Below are positions 45,300 to 55,977 of a stretch of DNA of 64,000 nucleotides, one piece after another (within the stretch, counting starts at the first letter, position 1; each line of letters begins with the position of its first letter). The position numbers and the translations under genes were made by a program. The DNA lies in the NCBI RefSeq assembly GCF_015840715.1, contig NZ_CP060397.1, positions 2,562,686 through 2,626,685 of the forward strand, given 5' to 3'. The DNA comes from Synechococcus sp. CBW1004 (GTDB taxonomy: Bacteria > Cyanobacteriota > Cyanobacteriia > PCC-6307 > Cyanobiaceae). Below the pieces are notes generated by a model. That model did not search any database. It was given only the letters and a program-made list of their open reading frames with translations, and was not told the DNA's origin.

Positions 45300-45506
45300 A
45301 CGGGTTTCGGCAGAGCCGTGGCCCGTCGCGCTGGGCTGCGGCGCTCCGCGCTTGTAGCGCCGTTGCTGCCCCGGCAGCTCACCTCGCCGTGCAGCCTCGA
45401 GGCTCGGCCTCAGGCGCCCTCACCGGCTGTCCCGTCGCGGTTGCCACCAAAGCGAGGACCGGCCGGAGCGGACAATGGCTCCCAATCGAGTCCCACGCGT
45501 CGACCC

Positions 45507-48137
45507 ATGACGACAGCCCCCATGCCCCCCGCCGAGCTTCTGCCCACCTACAGGGCCGCCGCCGCCGACCGGGAGGCTCAGGGGGTGCCGCCGCTGCCGC
45601 TCACGGCTGTTCAGGCCGGTGCATTGACCGAGCTGCTCGCCTCCCCTCCGGCCGGCGAGGAGGCCGTCCTGCTGCATCTCCTCAGCGAGCGGATTCCGCC
45701 CGGGGTGGATGAGGCGGCCTACGTGAAGGCCAGCTGGTTGAGCGCCGTGGCTCAGGGTTCGGCCGCCAGCCCCCTGGTGAGCCCGGTGGAGGCGGTGCGT
45801 CTGCTGGCCACGATGCTCGGTGGATACAACGTCGGCGCCCTGATCGAGCTGCTTTCCAGCCCGGAGGCTGCCATCGCCGAGGCCGCGGCTGAAGGGCTGA
45901 GCAAGACCCTGCTCGTCTACGACGCCTACAACGACGTGCTCGAGCTGGCGGAGAGCAACCCCTACGCCAGACGGGTGATCGACAGCTGGGCCGCCGCCGA
46001 GTGGTTCACCGCCAGAGCGGAGCTGCCCGCCGAGATCACCGTCACGGTGTTCAAGGTGGACGGCGAGACCAACACCGACGACCTCTCGCCGGCAACCCAC
46101 GCCACCACACGCCCCGATATTCCGCTGCACGCTCAGGCGATGCTGGAGACGCGGATGCCCGGTGGTCTGGAGACGATCGCCGCGCTCAAGGCCAAGGGCC
46201 ATCCTGTGGCCTACGTGGGAGATGTGGTGGGCACCGGCAGCTCTCGCAAATCGGCGATCAATTCGGTGCTGTGGCACACCGGCAGCGATATTCCCCATGT
46301 GCCAAACAAGCGCAGTGGCGGTGTGATTCTTGGTGGCAAGATCGCGCCGATCTTCTTCAATACCGCCGAGGATTCCGGTGCTCTGCCGATCGAGTGTGAC
46401 GTCACGGCGCTGAACACGGGCGATGTGATCACGATCCGCCCCACTGCCGGCACGATCGAGCGCGCTGCCGGTGAGCCCGACGCCGGCACAATCGTGGCCC
46501 GCTTCGAGCTCAAGCCCAGCACCATCGCCGATGAGGTGCGCGCCGGCGGCCGCATCCCGCTACTGATCGGCCGCTCGCTCACCGACAAGGTGCGCGCCCA
46601 GCTCGGTCTGCCCGCCAGCGATCTGTTCATCCGTCCCAGCGCCCCCGCCGACACGGGCAAGGGCTTCACGCTGGCCCAGAAGATGGTGGGCAAGGCCTGC
46701 GGGCTGGCTGGCGTCCGCCCCGGAACCAGCTGCGAGCCCCTGATGACCACCGTCGGCAGCCAGGACACCACCGGGCCGATGACCCGCGATGAGATGAAGG
46801 AGCTGGCCTGCCTGGGGTTCAGTGCCGATCTGGTGATGCAGAGCTTCTGCCACACCGCCGCCTATCCCAAGCCCGTCGACCTGAAGACCCACGCCGAGCT
46901 GCCCGATTTCATGGCCTCCCGTGGCGGCGTGGCCCTGCGCCCCGGCGACGGCATCATCCACAGCTGGCTGAACCGGATGCTGCTGCCCGACACCGTGGGC
47001 ACCGGCGGCGACAGCCATACCCGCTTCCCGCTTGGCATCAGCTTCCCGGCCGGCTCGGGTCTGGTGGCCTTCGCCGCCGCCATCGGCGCCATGCCGCTCG
47101 ACATGCCCGAGTCGGTGCTGGTGAAGTTCACCGGCTCGCTGCAGCCGGGCGTGACGCTGCGCGATGTGGTCAATGCGATTCCCTATGTGGCGATCCAGCA
47201 GGGCCTGCTGACGGTGGCCAAGGAGGGCAAGAAGAATGTGTTCAACGGCCGCATCATGGAGATCGAGGGCCTTCCCGATCTCAAGCTGGAGCAGGCCTTC
47301 GAGCTCACCGATGCCACCGCCGAGCGCAGCTGCGCCGGCAGCACGATCAAGCTCAGCGTCGAGACGGTGAGTGAATACCTGCGCAGCAATGTGGCGCTGC
47401 TCAAGAACATGATCGCTCGCGGCTACGGCGATGCCCGCACCCTGGCGCGGCGCATCAAGGCGATGGAGGCCTGGCTGGCGAATCCGCAGCTGCTGGAAGC
47501 CGACGCCGATGCCGAGTACGCCGCCGTGATTGAGATCGATCTCGATCAGATCACCGAGCCGATCCTGGCCTGCCCCAACGATCCCGACAACGTCAAGACC
47601 CTCTCCGAGGTGGCGGGTGATCGCATCGATGAGGTGTTCATCGGTTCCTGCATGACGAACATCGGCCACTACCGCGCCGCCGCGAACGTGCTCAAGGGCC
47701 AGGGCGAGAACGCCGCCCGCCTGTGGGTGTGTCCGCCGACCCGGATGGACGAGGAGAAGCTGAAGGAGGAGGGCTACTACAGCATCTTCGAGGCCGCCGG
47801 CTCGCGCATGGAGATGCCGGGCTGCTCGCTGTGCATGGGTAACCAGGCCCGCGTCGCAGACAACACCACGGTGTTCTCCACCAGCACCCGCAACTTCAAC
47901 AACCGCCTCGGCAACGGCGCCCAGGTGTATCTGGGCAGCGCCGAACTGGCGGCGGTGTGCGCTCAGCTCGGCCGCATCCCGTCCAAGGAGGAATACCTGG
48001 CCGTCGCCGCTGAGAAGATCGATCCCTATGGTGAGGAGCTCTATCGCTACCTCAACTTCGATCAGATTGCCGGCTTTGAGGACCAGGGGCGGGTGGTGAG
48101 CGCCGAGGAGGAGGCGAAGGTGCTGGCGGGGGTGTGA
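45507..48137 (+). CDS. acnB: Aconitate hydratase B / 2-methylisocitrate dehydratase
   Basis: An 876-residue AcnB, which interconverts citrate and isocitrate in the TCA cycle. The N-terminal HEAT-like domain is followed by the swivelling domain ([27 protein letters not shown] and [18 protein letters not shown]). The catalytic core has [38 protein letters not shown] (first cluster Cys) and [14 protein letters not shown] (the CxxC pair), so the 4Fe-4S site is complete. The ATG at 45507 was chosen because homology begins there; the open frame upstream (from 45318) is low-complexity. Confidence 0.97.
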   Translation: MTTAPMPPAELLPTYRAAAADREAQGVPPLPLTAVQAGALTELLASPPAGEEAVLLHLLSERIPPGVDEAAYVKASWLSAVAQGSAASPLVSPVEAVRLLATMLGGYNVGALIELLSSPEAAIAEAAAEGLSKTLLVYDAYNDVLELAESNPYARRVIDSWAAAEWFTARAELPAEITVTVFKVDGETNTDDLSPATHATTRPDIPLHAQAMLETRMPGGLETIAALKAKGHPVAYVGDVVGTGSSRKSAINSVLWHTGSDIPHVPNKRSGGVILGGKIAPIFFNTAEDSGALPIECDVTALNTGDVITIRPTAGTIERAAGEPDAGTIVARFELKPSTIADEVRAGGRIPLLIGRSLTDKVRAQLGLPASDLFIRPSAPADTGKGFTLAQKMVGKACGLAGVRPGTSCEPLMTTVGSQDTTGPMTRDEMKELACLGFSADLVMQSFCHTAAYPKPVDLKTHAELPDFMASRGGVALRPGDGIIHSWLNRMLLPDTVGTGGDSHTRFPLGISFPAGSGLVAFAAAIGAMPLDMPESVLVKFTGSLQPGVTLRDVVNAIPYVAIQQGLLTVAKEGKKNVFNGRIMEIEGLPDLKLEQAFELTDATAERSCAGSTIKLSVETVSEYLRSNVALLKNMIARGYGDARTLARRIKAMEAWLANPQLLEADADAEYAAVIEIDLDQITEPILACPNDPDNVKTLSEVAGDRIDEVFIGSCMTNIGHYRAAANVLKGQGENAARLWVCPPTRMDEEKLKEEGYYSIFEAAGSRMEMPGCSLCMGNQARVADNTTVFSTSTRNFNNRLGNGAQVYLGSAELAAVCAQLGRIPSKEEYLAVAAEKIDPYGEELYRYLNFDQIAGFEDQGRVVSAEEEAKVLAGV

Positions 48138-48148
48138 GCCCGGCCTTG

Positions 48149-49519
48149 ATGGAAAGCAAGCGACTCCCGCTTTCTCCACAGGTGTCGAGGGCGAGCCGCA
48201 ATCTGGAACGGCTCATTGCGCAGCGGTGGCCAGCTGTGTTCATCACTCTGCTGGTCACCTCCCTGGGAGCTGCCGTGACCGGCCTGCTGTTCAAGATGGG
48301 GGTCGGCTGGCTGGGGAGCTGGCGGCTGCGGCTGCTCGATCTGGCAAGCCCCTGGTTGGTGCTGCCTCTGCTGGGGGCCACAGGTGGGGCGCTGTCGGGG
48401 CTGATGGTGCAGCAGCTGGCTCCAGCGGCTGCCGGCTCCGGGATCCCCCACGTGATGCGCTTCCTGGCTCGTCAACGCGTCCCGATGCACCTGCGGGTGG
48501 CTGTGGTGAAACTCCTGGCCGGCATCGTGGCCATCGGCAGTGGCTTCCCATTGGGTCCCGAGGGCCCATCGGTGCAGATGGGCAGCTCGGTGGGTTGGCA
48601 GATGGCCCGTTGGTTCAAGGCCCCGCCTTCGTTGATGCGGGTGATCGTGGCTGCCGGCGGGGGTGCAGGGATTGCGGCAGTGTTCAATGCACCGCTCGGA
48701 GGCTTCTTCTATGCGATTGAAGAGCTGCTGCGCCAAGCCGGTCCGGTTTTGCTGCTGCTGGTGATGAGCACAACCTTCCTGGGGAGCTTCTGGGCCGATC
48801 TGATGGGCCTGGCCGGGATGGGCAGCAAGGCGGCGGGGATCGGGGGTGGCGGCTTCCAGTCGGTGAGCGAATACAACCCCGACCTCACATTCATGCCGTT
48901 GGATCTGGCCTATCTGCTGGTTCTGGGGGCGGCTGTGGCGGTCCTCGCCGAGCTCTACAGCCGATATGTCGTCACCATGCAGCGGCTCGGGGGACGCTGG
49001 CTCCCTGATCAATTGGTGCTGCGGATGATGTTGGGGGGGCTGTTGATCGGGTTGGTGTATGCCGTCCTGCCAGGCGACTTCCGTAATACCGCTGCCCTGC
49101 AGCACGTCATTGCCGATGGACATGTGGAGTTGCATAAGGCGATCGGCATCTTCGCGCTTCTGTTCTTCGGGACAGGCCTGGCTGCGTCCACCGGCGCGCC
49201 CGGCGGTCTGTTCGCGCCGATGCTGACCCTGGGCGGATCGGTGGGCCTGGTGGCTGCAGGATGGGCGGAAGTCACCACCGGCCATGCGCCCACCACATTT
49301 GTGTTCGCCGGCATGGCAGCCTTCATTGCCGCCTGTGCACGGTCTCCAATCACCGCGGTGTTCCTGGTCTTCGCTCTCACCAAGAACCTGCTGATTCTCA
49401 AGCCTCTGCTGGTGAGTGCTGTGGCCAGTACCGTGATGGCCAGCATCCTGCACGAACAGTCGATCTACAAACGACAGCTGCAGGTGTTCACCTCAGGGCG
49501 CGACCCGGAACACCCCTGA
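48149..49519 (+). CDS. clcA: ClC-family chloride channel/antiporter
   Basis: About 456 residues with the ClC fold. Selectivity filter sequences: AAAGSGIPHVMRFL (GSGIP), GFPLGPEGPSVQMG (the gating Glu in the GxEGP motif is kept), and TGAPGGLFAPMLTLG (GxFxP). The gating Glu makes Cl-/H+ exchange likely, but transport type cannot be decided by eye. A GTG at 48134 overlaps the acnB stop and is an alternative start, so the gene may be coupled to acnB translation. Confidence 0.93.
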   Translation: MESKRLPLSPQVSRASRNLERLIAQRWPAVFITLLVTSLGAAVTGLLFKMGVGWLGSWRLRLLDLASPWLVLPLLGATGGALSGLMVQQLAPAAAGSGIPHVMRFLARQRVPMHLRVAVVKLLAGIVAIGSGFPLGPEGPSVQMGSSVGWQMARWFKAPPSLMRVIVAAGGGAGIAAVFNAPLGGFFYAIEELLRQAGPVLLLLVMSTTFLGSFWADLMGLAGMGSKAAGIGGGGFQSVSEYNPDLTFMPLDLAYLLVLGAAVAVLAELYSRYVVTMQRLGGRWLPDQLVLRMMLGGLLIGLVYAVLPGDFRNTAALQHVIADGHVELHKAIGIFALLFFGTGLAASTGAPGGLFAPMLTLGGSVGLVAAGWAEVTTGHAPTTFVFAGMAAFIAACARSPITAVFLVFALTKNLLILKPLLVSAVASTVMASILHEQSIYKRQLQVFTSGRDPEHP

Positions 49520-49633
49520 AAGCCACGCCATCCCAGATCAGGATGACAACCTTGTCCCTCTTGTCCCTTTCCTCCTGCTGCCCTGAACCAGGAAACTCTG
49601 CTGTTTGAGCCGGCACAGCCCGGGGTCGGGGCC

Positions 49634-51271
49634 TTGAGGACGGTGCTGGCCTTCCCGAGCACCTACAGCGTCGGCATCACCAGCCTCGGCTACCAGGTGG
49701 TGTGGGCCACCCTCGCCCGGCGCGCCGATGTGGATGTGCGGCGGCTGTTCACCGACCAGGGGGATCCACCTCATCGCCACTGCGATCTGTTCGGCCTGTC
49801 GCTGAGCTGGGAGCTGGATGGTCCGGTGCTGCTCGATCTCCTGGAGAGCCAGCGCATTCCGATCTGGGCGCTTGAACGGGGCGACGACGATCCGATCGTG
49901 TTCGGCGGTGGGCCGGTGCTCACCGCCAACCCCGAACCGCTGGCGCCCTTCTTTGACGCAGTTCTGCTCGGCGATGGCGAGCTGCTGCTGCCGGCCTTCC
50001 TTGACGCTCTCCAGGAGTGCCGCAGCGCCCCGCGCCCTGAGCGATTGCGGCGGCTGGCGCAGGTGCCGGGGGTGTACGTGCCTTCGCTCTATGCCCCCTT
50101 CTATGACGGCGAGGGGCGTCTGCTGGCGGTGGAGCCAATCGAAGCCGGCATCCCGGCCACCGTGGCCAAGCAGACCTGGCGCGGCAACACCCTGAGCCAT
50201 TCCACGGTGATCACGCCGGAGGCGGCCTGGCCGTCCATCCACATGGTCGAGGTGGTGCGCAGCTGTCCGGAGCTGTGCCGCTTCTGTCTGGCCAGCTATC
50301 TCACCCTGCCTTTTCGCACGCCTTCCCTTGACGACGGTCTGATCCCGGCGGTGGAGGCGGGCCTTGCCGCCACCCAGCGCCTCGGCCTGCTGGGAGCCTC
50401 CGTCACCCAGCACCCGCAGTTTTCCGAGCTGCTGACCTGGCTGGATCAGGATCGTTTCGACGGCACGCGGGTGAGCGTCAGCTCGGTGCGCGCCGCGACG
50501 GTGACGCCCCAGCTCGGCCGGATCCTGGCCAAGCGCGGCAGCAGGTCGCTGACCATCGCGATCGAGAGTGGCAGCGAACGCATGCGCGAGGTGGTGAACA
50601 AGAAACTCGCCACCGAGGAGATCTTCGCCGCAGCCCGTTATGCGCGGGACGGTGGTCTCACCGGTCTGAAGCTTTACGGCATGGTCGGCCTTCCCAGCGA
50701 GGAGGAAGCCGATGTCGAGGCCACGGCCGAGCTGCTGCTCGCTCTCAGGAAGGCCACCCCAGGCCTGCGCCTGTCCCTGGGGGTGAGCACCTTCGTTCCC
50801 AAGGCGCACACGCCGTTCCAGTGGGAGGGGGTGCGGCCGGAGGCGGAGAAGCGGCTGAAGCTGCTGGCGAAGCGTCTCAAACCGAAGGGCATCGAGCTGC
50901 GTCCCGAGAGCTACGGCTGGAGCGTGATCCAGGCGCTGCTCTCCCGCAGTGACCGCCGTCTGGCGCCCGTGATCGCCGCCGCCCGCGGCCGCCACGAGAC
51001 CCTGGGTGGCTGGAAGCAGGCCTATCGGGCCGTGCTGGCGGGTGATCAGACGTCGGATCTGGTCAGCCTTGCGGGGGATCTTCCAGGGCCTCCTGCCTGG
51101 GACGATGTCATCCATGCCGGCTGGGAGGGCGGGCGCGTGCTCCCCTGGGATCACCTGGAGGGGCCGCTGCCGCGTGACACGCTCCAGCGGCATCGCCGTG
51201 AAGCGCTTGGCGTGGCGCAAGCCGGGGACGGGCCGGGGCTCACGCGCGACCCGACTGAAGCGCCGGCCTGA
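49634..51271 (+). CDS. B12-binding-like radical SAM protein
   Basis: At least 545 residues. The N-terminal domain resembles cobalamin-binding folds (FPSTYSVGITSLGYQVVWATLARRADVDVRRLFTD, and GGGPVLTANPEPLAPFFDAVLLGDGE). The radical SAM domain carries the cluster motif CPELCRFC (CxxxCxxC) at about residue 215. IAIESGSERMREVVNKKL is typical of the Elp3/MiaB/NifB-like fold. The role is unknown, though RNA or cofactor modification is common among relatives. Protein-like sequence in this frame extends upstream to about 49583 (NQETLLFEPAQPGVGALRT), so the TTG at 49634 is probably not the true start; the nearest ATG upstream (49543) is out of frame. Confidence 0.87.
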   Translation: MRTVLAFPSTYSVGITSLGYQVVWATLARRADVDVRRLFTDQGDPPHRHCDLFGLSLSWELDGPVLLDLLESQRIPIWALERGDDDPIVFGGGPVLTANPEPLAPFFDAVLLGDGELLLPAFLDALQECRSAPRPERLRRLAQVPGVYVPSLYAPFYDGEGRLLAVEPIEAGIPATVAKQTWRGNTLSHSTVITPEAAWPSIHMVEVVRSCPELCRFCLASYLTLPFRTPSLDDGLIPAVEAGLAATQRLGLLGASVTQHPQFSELLTWLDQDRFDGTRVSVSSVRAATVTPQLGRILAKRGSRSLTIAIESGSERMREVVNKKLATEEIFAAARYARDGGLTGLKLYGMVGLPSEEEADVEATAELLLALRKATPGLRLSLGVSTFVPKAHTPFQWEGVRPEAEKRLKLLAKRLKPKGIELRPESYGWSVIQALLSRSDRRLAPVIAAARGRHETLGGWKQAYRAVLAGDQTSDLVSLAGDLPGPPAWDDVIHAGWEGGRVLPWDHLEGPLPRDTLQRHRREALGVAQAGDGPGLTRDPTEAPA

Positions 51272-51811
51272 AGGGTCTCATTGTCTCGAAGTCGCCCGGC
51301 GCGCCATGCTCCAAATCCTCACTGAAGCGCGCTCGAAGCTGCCCTCAGCCTTAAGGTGAAAGAGAGCCCAAGTCGCGCCCAGTCCGCTCCTCCGGAATGC
51401 TGGGCCTGGGAACGCCCCCTCTCCTGAGGTAAAACGCCATGACGACTTTTCTGCTATCGGGATCACCGCCCGGCCGGCGCGGTCGCGGTCTGCAGCGGAC
51501 CCCGCCCCCCTGAGGCCTGGCCTGATCACGGGGCCTGCTGCTCCTCTTCTTCGGCTTCAGCACACCAGCGACAGTCCTCGCTTCGTGTTTGCCCAGATGA
51601 GCGCTTCTCCCCGTCCAGCTGTTTGGCGCATGGCCTCAGGTGTGCTCCTTTCCGATGCCTGAATCGTGCGTGAACGATGCCGCACTGCTTGCCGCATCCC
51701 TTGCCAAGCGCTCCTGCTTTCCGTTCTCGGCGGCAGTGAGGCTGCCACTTCTCAGCTCCGGATCCGCTGCAGTTCCCCGGAGTGTCCCCACCCTCTGATT
51801 CCTTTCCGACC
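51272..51811. other. Gene-poor stretch before the protease gene
   Basis: About 540 bases with a few short open frames on both strands but none with a recognisable pattern or good start context. AT content is higher in 51330-51460. It must include the promoter of the protease gene; I see no -35/-10 pair I would defend. Confidence 0.45.
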
Positions 51812-54295
51812 ATGGCGAACATCAACCGGCTCCCATTGGATTCCATCTGGGATGGCCTCGAAGGTGCGGTCCTCACCAGCCGCGGTGACCTCCCGGTCCC
51901 GCCCCCAGCCGAAGATCCAACGTCGTTCCGGAACCAGGGCAGCTCTGTGGTTGACGCGACCGCGGCGCTGTTCTCCGTCGGCACCGCTCCGCCCCTTGCC
52001 ACCGCCTGGCTCTCACGCGACCCCCTGACCCTGGCTCTGTCTGTGGTCACCGGCGTTGCGGATGCCGCCGGCAAGGAGGCCCCGCTCGAGGCGGAGGCGT
52101 CGGTCGATCTTGACGCCATCGACAGCCGCATCCACGCCGGTCGCTGCGTCTGCATGGCCTGCAGTGGCGCTGCCCGCTTCCCGCAGGGCCGCACCAGTGC
52201 CACGGTGACAGGCGGCTCCACAGGTGGCACCAGCGCCATGCCTGCCGCCAGCCTGCAGACCCTGGCGAACTATCTGACGCGGGATTTCTGGCTGGAAGCC
52301 GGAACTTATGCGCGCCGATTCAACCTCACCAGCAGCGGCACCGGTGCCAAGAATGGTGTCATCACCTACAACGTCACGGGCTGGGCGAATGATGGCAATG
52401 GCCTCTCCGCCGATCGCCGGGCACTGACCCGCGAGGTGTTCAAGCTGTATTCCGCTGTGACCGGCATCAACTTCCGGGAGGTCACAGGGTCGGGAGGTGA
52501 TATCCGCTTCACCGACAATGACAGCGGCGCCTACGCCTACATGGCTTCCGGCTGGTATGCGGATAGCACACGCAAGAACGTGACTATCAATTACAGCGTC
52601 GTCAATGTCGAGGCTTCCTGGTACGACGGCCGCTCCAATTACAATACCTACACGCCCCAGACCATCTTTCACGAGATCGGGCATGCTCTTGGCCTCGGCC
52701 ATCAGGGGCAGTACAACTACACGGGTACTCCCCTCAGCTACGCCACGTCGGCCCAGTTTGCCAACGATTCCTGGCAGGCCACGATGATGTCCTACTGGGA
52801 TCAGGCGGAGAACACCACAACCGGTGCCTCCTTTGCCTGGTTGCAGACGCCGATGGCGGTCGACTGGATTGCTCTGAATGACCTTTACGGCGGCCAGGGC
52901 TACAGCACGGACAAGGCCTTCCTGGGCGACACCGTCTACGGCGTCGGAACCAGCATCAGCGCTTCGGTGAGTCAGATCTGGAATCTCTTCAGCAACTACG
53001 CCGGGGTCACGGCCTACACCCTGGTCGATGGCGGTGGCTACGACATTCTGGATGTCAGCAATTTCGGCGCCAATCAGCTGATCAATCTCGCCCCGTCTCG
53101 GCTGGGCGCCGTGGCCCCTTCTGTGTCCAATATCGGCGGCAAGATCGGCAACCTCACGATCGCCGAAGGAACCATCATCGAAGCCGCCAATGGTGGCAGC
53201 GGTAACGACAGCTTCTACGGCAATGATGCTGCCAACACGTTCCGAGGCAATGGGGGCAATGACAGCTTCTACGACAGCCTCGGCTCCGACATCTATTATG
53301 GCGATGCCGGCGAAGACTGGCTGTACTTCAGTGAATCGATCGATCTGCTCAGTTATTCTCTCTCCGGTGATTCCCTCCTGTTCTCACGTCGCTCCGGCAG
53401 TGCCGATGTCGATCAGGTCTGGAAGGGCTTGGAGAACCTCTCCTTCAATGGTGAGGCTTATACCTATGATCAACTCCTTGACACTGTGTTGGTCGGCCCC
53501 CCTCCTCAGCCCGCCGCCACCCTCAGCCTCGCCAATGGTGTGAGCAGCACGGTCAATGAAGGCACCACCGTCTCGATTGATATCGCCACGACGAACCTGG
53601 CGCCGGGGGCTTCCGTCTATTGGCAGATCACCGGAACGGGCCTCATGACCGGTGATTTCGTCGGTCTTCCCTCTCTCGAGGGGAGCGTGGGCACCGATGC
53701 ATCCGGCAAGGCCACGCTCAACTTCAGCATCAGCGCCGATGCCACCACAGAAGGCGATGAGCTCCTGGGCTTTGCGTTGTTCAGTGACGCCGGTCGCACC
53801 AGCAAGCTGGCGGATCTGAGCCTCACCATCGCGGACACCTCGCTCACCCCCACGGTCTCGAACCTGACTCTCTGGGGCACAACCAGTAGCGACACCATCA
53901 TCGGTGATGCCGGCGACGACCGCATCGCCGGGGTGCTGGCCACGGGGACCAGTGCTTCCGCGATGGGCAGGGGACAGATTGACCGACTCACCGGTCTGGC
54001 GGGGTCTGATGTCTTCGTGCTGGGCGACAGCCGTGGCGTGTTCTATGACGATCGCAGGTCCTGGAATCTGGGTACTGCTGATTATGCTCTGATCAACGAT
54101 TTCAGATCCGGAGAAGATATGCTGCAGCTCCGTAGTGGTCGTTACCTCACCACCACCTCGGGTGGCAATCTCTCGCTGTACTGGGATCGCAACAACAATG
54201 GCAGCCTCAATACCAGCGGCTGGAGCAGTGATGAACTGATCGCCGTTCTCACCGGTGTGACTGACATCGGCAGCAGCGACATCCTCTGGGTCTAG
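51812..54295 (+). CDS. Serralysin-like secreted zinc metalloprotease with RTX repeats
   Basis: An 827-residue protein without an N-terminal signal peptide. The catalytic domain (about residues 150-370) has the zinc site HEIGHALGLGH (HExxHxxGxxH) and a Met-turn region ATMMSYWD. It is followed by RTX-like Gly/Asp repeats (GGSGNDSFYGNDAANTF and GGNDSFYDSLGSD), which bind calcium. A Calx-beta-like stretch (LSLANGVSSTVNEGTTVSIDI) and a second Gly/Asp segment (TSSDTIIGDAGDDRIAG) precede a C-terminal region ending VTDIGSSDILWV. Serralysins are exported by type I secretion through a C-terminal signal; no type I exporter gene is nearby. Codon use is less GC-biased than its neighbours, hinting at transfer. 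Confidence 0.9.
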   Translation: MANINRLPLDSIWDGLEGAVLTSRGDLPVPPPAEDPTSFRNQGSSVVDATAALFSVGTAPPLATAWLSRDPLTLALSVVTGVADAAGKEAPLEAEASVDLDAIDSRIHAGRCVCMACSGAARFPQGRTSATVTGGSTGGTSAMPAASLQTLANYLTRDFWLEAGTYARRFNLTSSGTGAKNGVITYNVTGWANDGNGLSADRRALTREVFKLYSAVTGINFREVTGSGGDIRFTDNDSGAYAYMASGWYADSTRKNVTINYSVVNVEASWYDGRSNYNTYTPQTIFHEIGHALGLGHQGQYNYTGTPLSYATSAQFANDSWQATMMSYWDQAENTTTGASFAWLQTPMAVDWIALNDLYGGQGYSTDKAFLGDTVYGVGTSISASVSQIWNLFSNYAGVTAYTLVDGGGYDILDVSNFGANQLINLAPSRLGAVAPSVSNIGGKIGNLTIAEGTIIEAANGGSGNDSFYGNDAANTFRGNGGNDSFYDSLGSDIYYGDAGEDWLYFSESIDLLSYSLSGDSLLFSRRSGSADVDQVWKGLENLSFNGEAYTYDQLLDTVLVGPPPQPAATLSLANGVSSTVNEGTTVSIDIATTNLAPGASVYWQITGTGLMTGDFVGLPSLEGSVGTDASGKATLNFSISADATTEGDELLGFALFSDAGRTSKLADLSLTIADTSLTPTVSNLTLWGTTSSDTIIGDAGDDRIAGVLATGTSASAMGRGQIDRLTGLAGSDVFVLGDSRGVFYDDRRSWNLGTADYALINDFRSGEDMLQLRSGRYLTTTSGGNLSLYWDRNNNGSLNTSGWSSDELIAVLTGVTDIGSSDILWV

Positions 54296-54322
54296 GGAGT
54301 GCCTCCAGGCGCCACCTCTTGG

Positions 54323-54355
54323 GGTCCGGCGGTGTGATGCACACCGCCGGACCCT
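54323..54355 (+). terminator. Strong hairpin after the protease gene
   Basis: Arms at 54323-54336 and 54342-54355 are perfect 14-bp complements; one more G-C pair leaves a three-base loop. It starts about 28 bases after the protease stop. There is no T tract, so it may work with Rho, or in both directions between the convergent genes. Confidence 0.55.
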
Positions 54356-54524
54356 CGTATGGGTGATCTGCCTGTGCCGCCAACCTGCTCTGATTCCTTC
54401 TTGTTGGCTCTGGGCTGAGACCTCGAGGGCCGTTGGGTCGGGGCTGTCTTGGCGTTGTTCGAACGATTCCTGAGCCTGAGAGCGCCGCCGAGGGTGGCCG
54501 CTGCCTGCTGTTCCGGTGACTGCC

Positions 54525-55961
54525 TCAGGCCTTCCGGATCGGCAGTGCACGGCTGGAGAGCGGAGACGCCCCTCCCGAGGCCTTCAGCCGGCGGGTTGAT
54601 CCACCATCGGCTTGCCCATGGAGCTCCAGGGGTTTGCCTGTTTCCAGCAGGCAACACCGCAGGCCCGCCAGCAGCACCCATCCAGCCACATTGATCCGGC
54701 TGTCGTAGAAGGGAATGTCCGTGGTGTGCAGGCAGGCCAGCACCAGGGCGGACGCCCACCAGGCCCGCTCGAACACCGGCCCACGGATCATGCCGCGTCG
54801 GGCTGCACCGATCAGCAGCCACAGCACGAGACCCACCACCAGGGCGGCCACGGGCACACCGTGGCTGAGCGCCAGATCGATCGGCAGGTTGTGGGGATGG
54901 CCGTGCCAGTGGCCCGTGCGGCGTGGGTAGATGAGGCTGAAGGCGGCCGCTCCCCAGCCCAGCCAGGGGCGTTCGGCGATCAGGCCGACCGCCACCTGCC
55001 ACTGCGCCAGGCGGGTGATCGCCAGGGGCCGCTGGCCGGCGAACTGCAGGTCGCTGAGGCGGCCCCAGATCGCCTCCGGAACGAGCGCCCGGGCAGGGGT
55101 CTGGAGCAGTCCGGGGATTCCGCTCAGGCTGGCGAGGCTGATCAGGCTCACCGCCAGCAGCAGCAGCGGCAGAAGCCAGGGCCAGGTGGCCGGCCCCACC
55201 ACGAGCGGCAGCGCCATCACCAGCGCACCCCAGGCGTTGCGGGAATCGGTGAGGAACAGCGCCGCCGCCAGGGAGGCGGCGATCAACAGGGCGATCCCGC
55301 GCAGCGTCGGTCGCAGAGGCTTCTGCACCAGGGCTGCCAGGGCGAACGGCCAGGTCAGGGCCAGCCACGAGCCGGCGATGTTGGCGTAGTCGAACAGTCC
55401 TGAGAGCCGTCCCGGTGGGTTGCCGCCAGGATGGAGGTGCCAGATGATCAGTCCGCCCAGCTGCTGGACGGGGCCGCTCCAGCCCCACCACAGTTGCCCC
55501 AGGCCGGTGACGATCACCGGTACGGTGCCGACCAGCAGCGCCAGTCCCGCCCGCCGCCGCGCCGGTGCGGTGGCGAGATACGGCTGATAACCCCAGAAGG
55601 CCCAGAAGAAGGGCAGCCAGTTGCCCAGGCCCACCCAGGCGAGCCAGCCGCTTTCCGCCCGGAGACAGCCCAGCAGCATCAGGAGCGCGGCTGCCATGAG
55701 CGCGATGTTGGCGCGGTCCGCCAGGGGCGCTGTGCGCTGGCGGCTGCCGAGCAGCAGTGCCACGAACAGCAGCAGGCCCCCCAGCAGAGCGCTGCTGGCC
55801 AGCAAGGCCAGACCCAGTTGAAAACAGCGCCAGCCCAGTGGACTGGCGGCGCTCGGGCGATCTGCCAGCAGACGGGCATCGAGAGCGGCCAGGGTGATCA
55901 GGGGCAGCCGTCGGAAAGCATCGTCAATCTTGCTGGAGCCCCCGCCCGCTTCCCGCTTCAT
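54525..55961 (-). CDS. O-antigen-ligase-like (Wzy/WaaL) membrane protein
   Basis: A 478-residue protein with about 11-12 membrane helices. The large periplasmic loop region FAGQRPLAITRLAQWQVAVGLIAERPWLGWGAAAFSLIYPRRTGHWHGHPHNLPIDLALSHG (read in parts) has the W/G/H pattern of the Wzy_C/O-antigen ligase domain, with HPHN. GLFDYANIAGSWLALTWPFALAAL is the other conserved stretch. It may polymerise or ligate polysaccharide; bicarbonate-related IctB proteins share the domain. It is not close to the sugar island at 8-15 kb. Confidence 0.85.
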   Translation of the reverse strand: MKREAGGGSSKIDDAFRRLPLITLAALDARLLADRPSAASPLGWRCFQLGLALLASSALLGGLLLFVALLLGSRQRTAPLADRANIALMAAALLMLLGCLRAESGWLAWVGLGNWLPFFWAFWGYQPYLATAPARRRAGLALLVGTVPVIVTGLGQLWWGWSGPVQQLGGLIIWHLHPGGNPPGRLSGLFDYANIAGSWLALTWPFALAALVQKPLRPTLRGIALLIAASLAAALFLTDSRNAWGALVMALPLVVGPATWPWLLPLLLLAVSLISLASLSGIPGLLQTPARALVPEAIWGRLSDLQFAGQRPLAITRLAQWQVAVGLIAERPWLGWGAAAFSLIYPRRTGHWHGHPHNLPIDLALSHGVPVAALVVGLVLWLLIGAARRGMIRGPVFERAWWASALVLACLHTTDIPFYDSRINVAGWVLLAGLRCCLLETGKPLELHGQADGGSTRRLKASGGASPLSSRALPIRKA

Positions 55962-55977
55962 GAGGTCCGTCGAGGGT

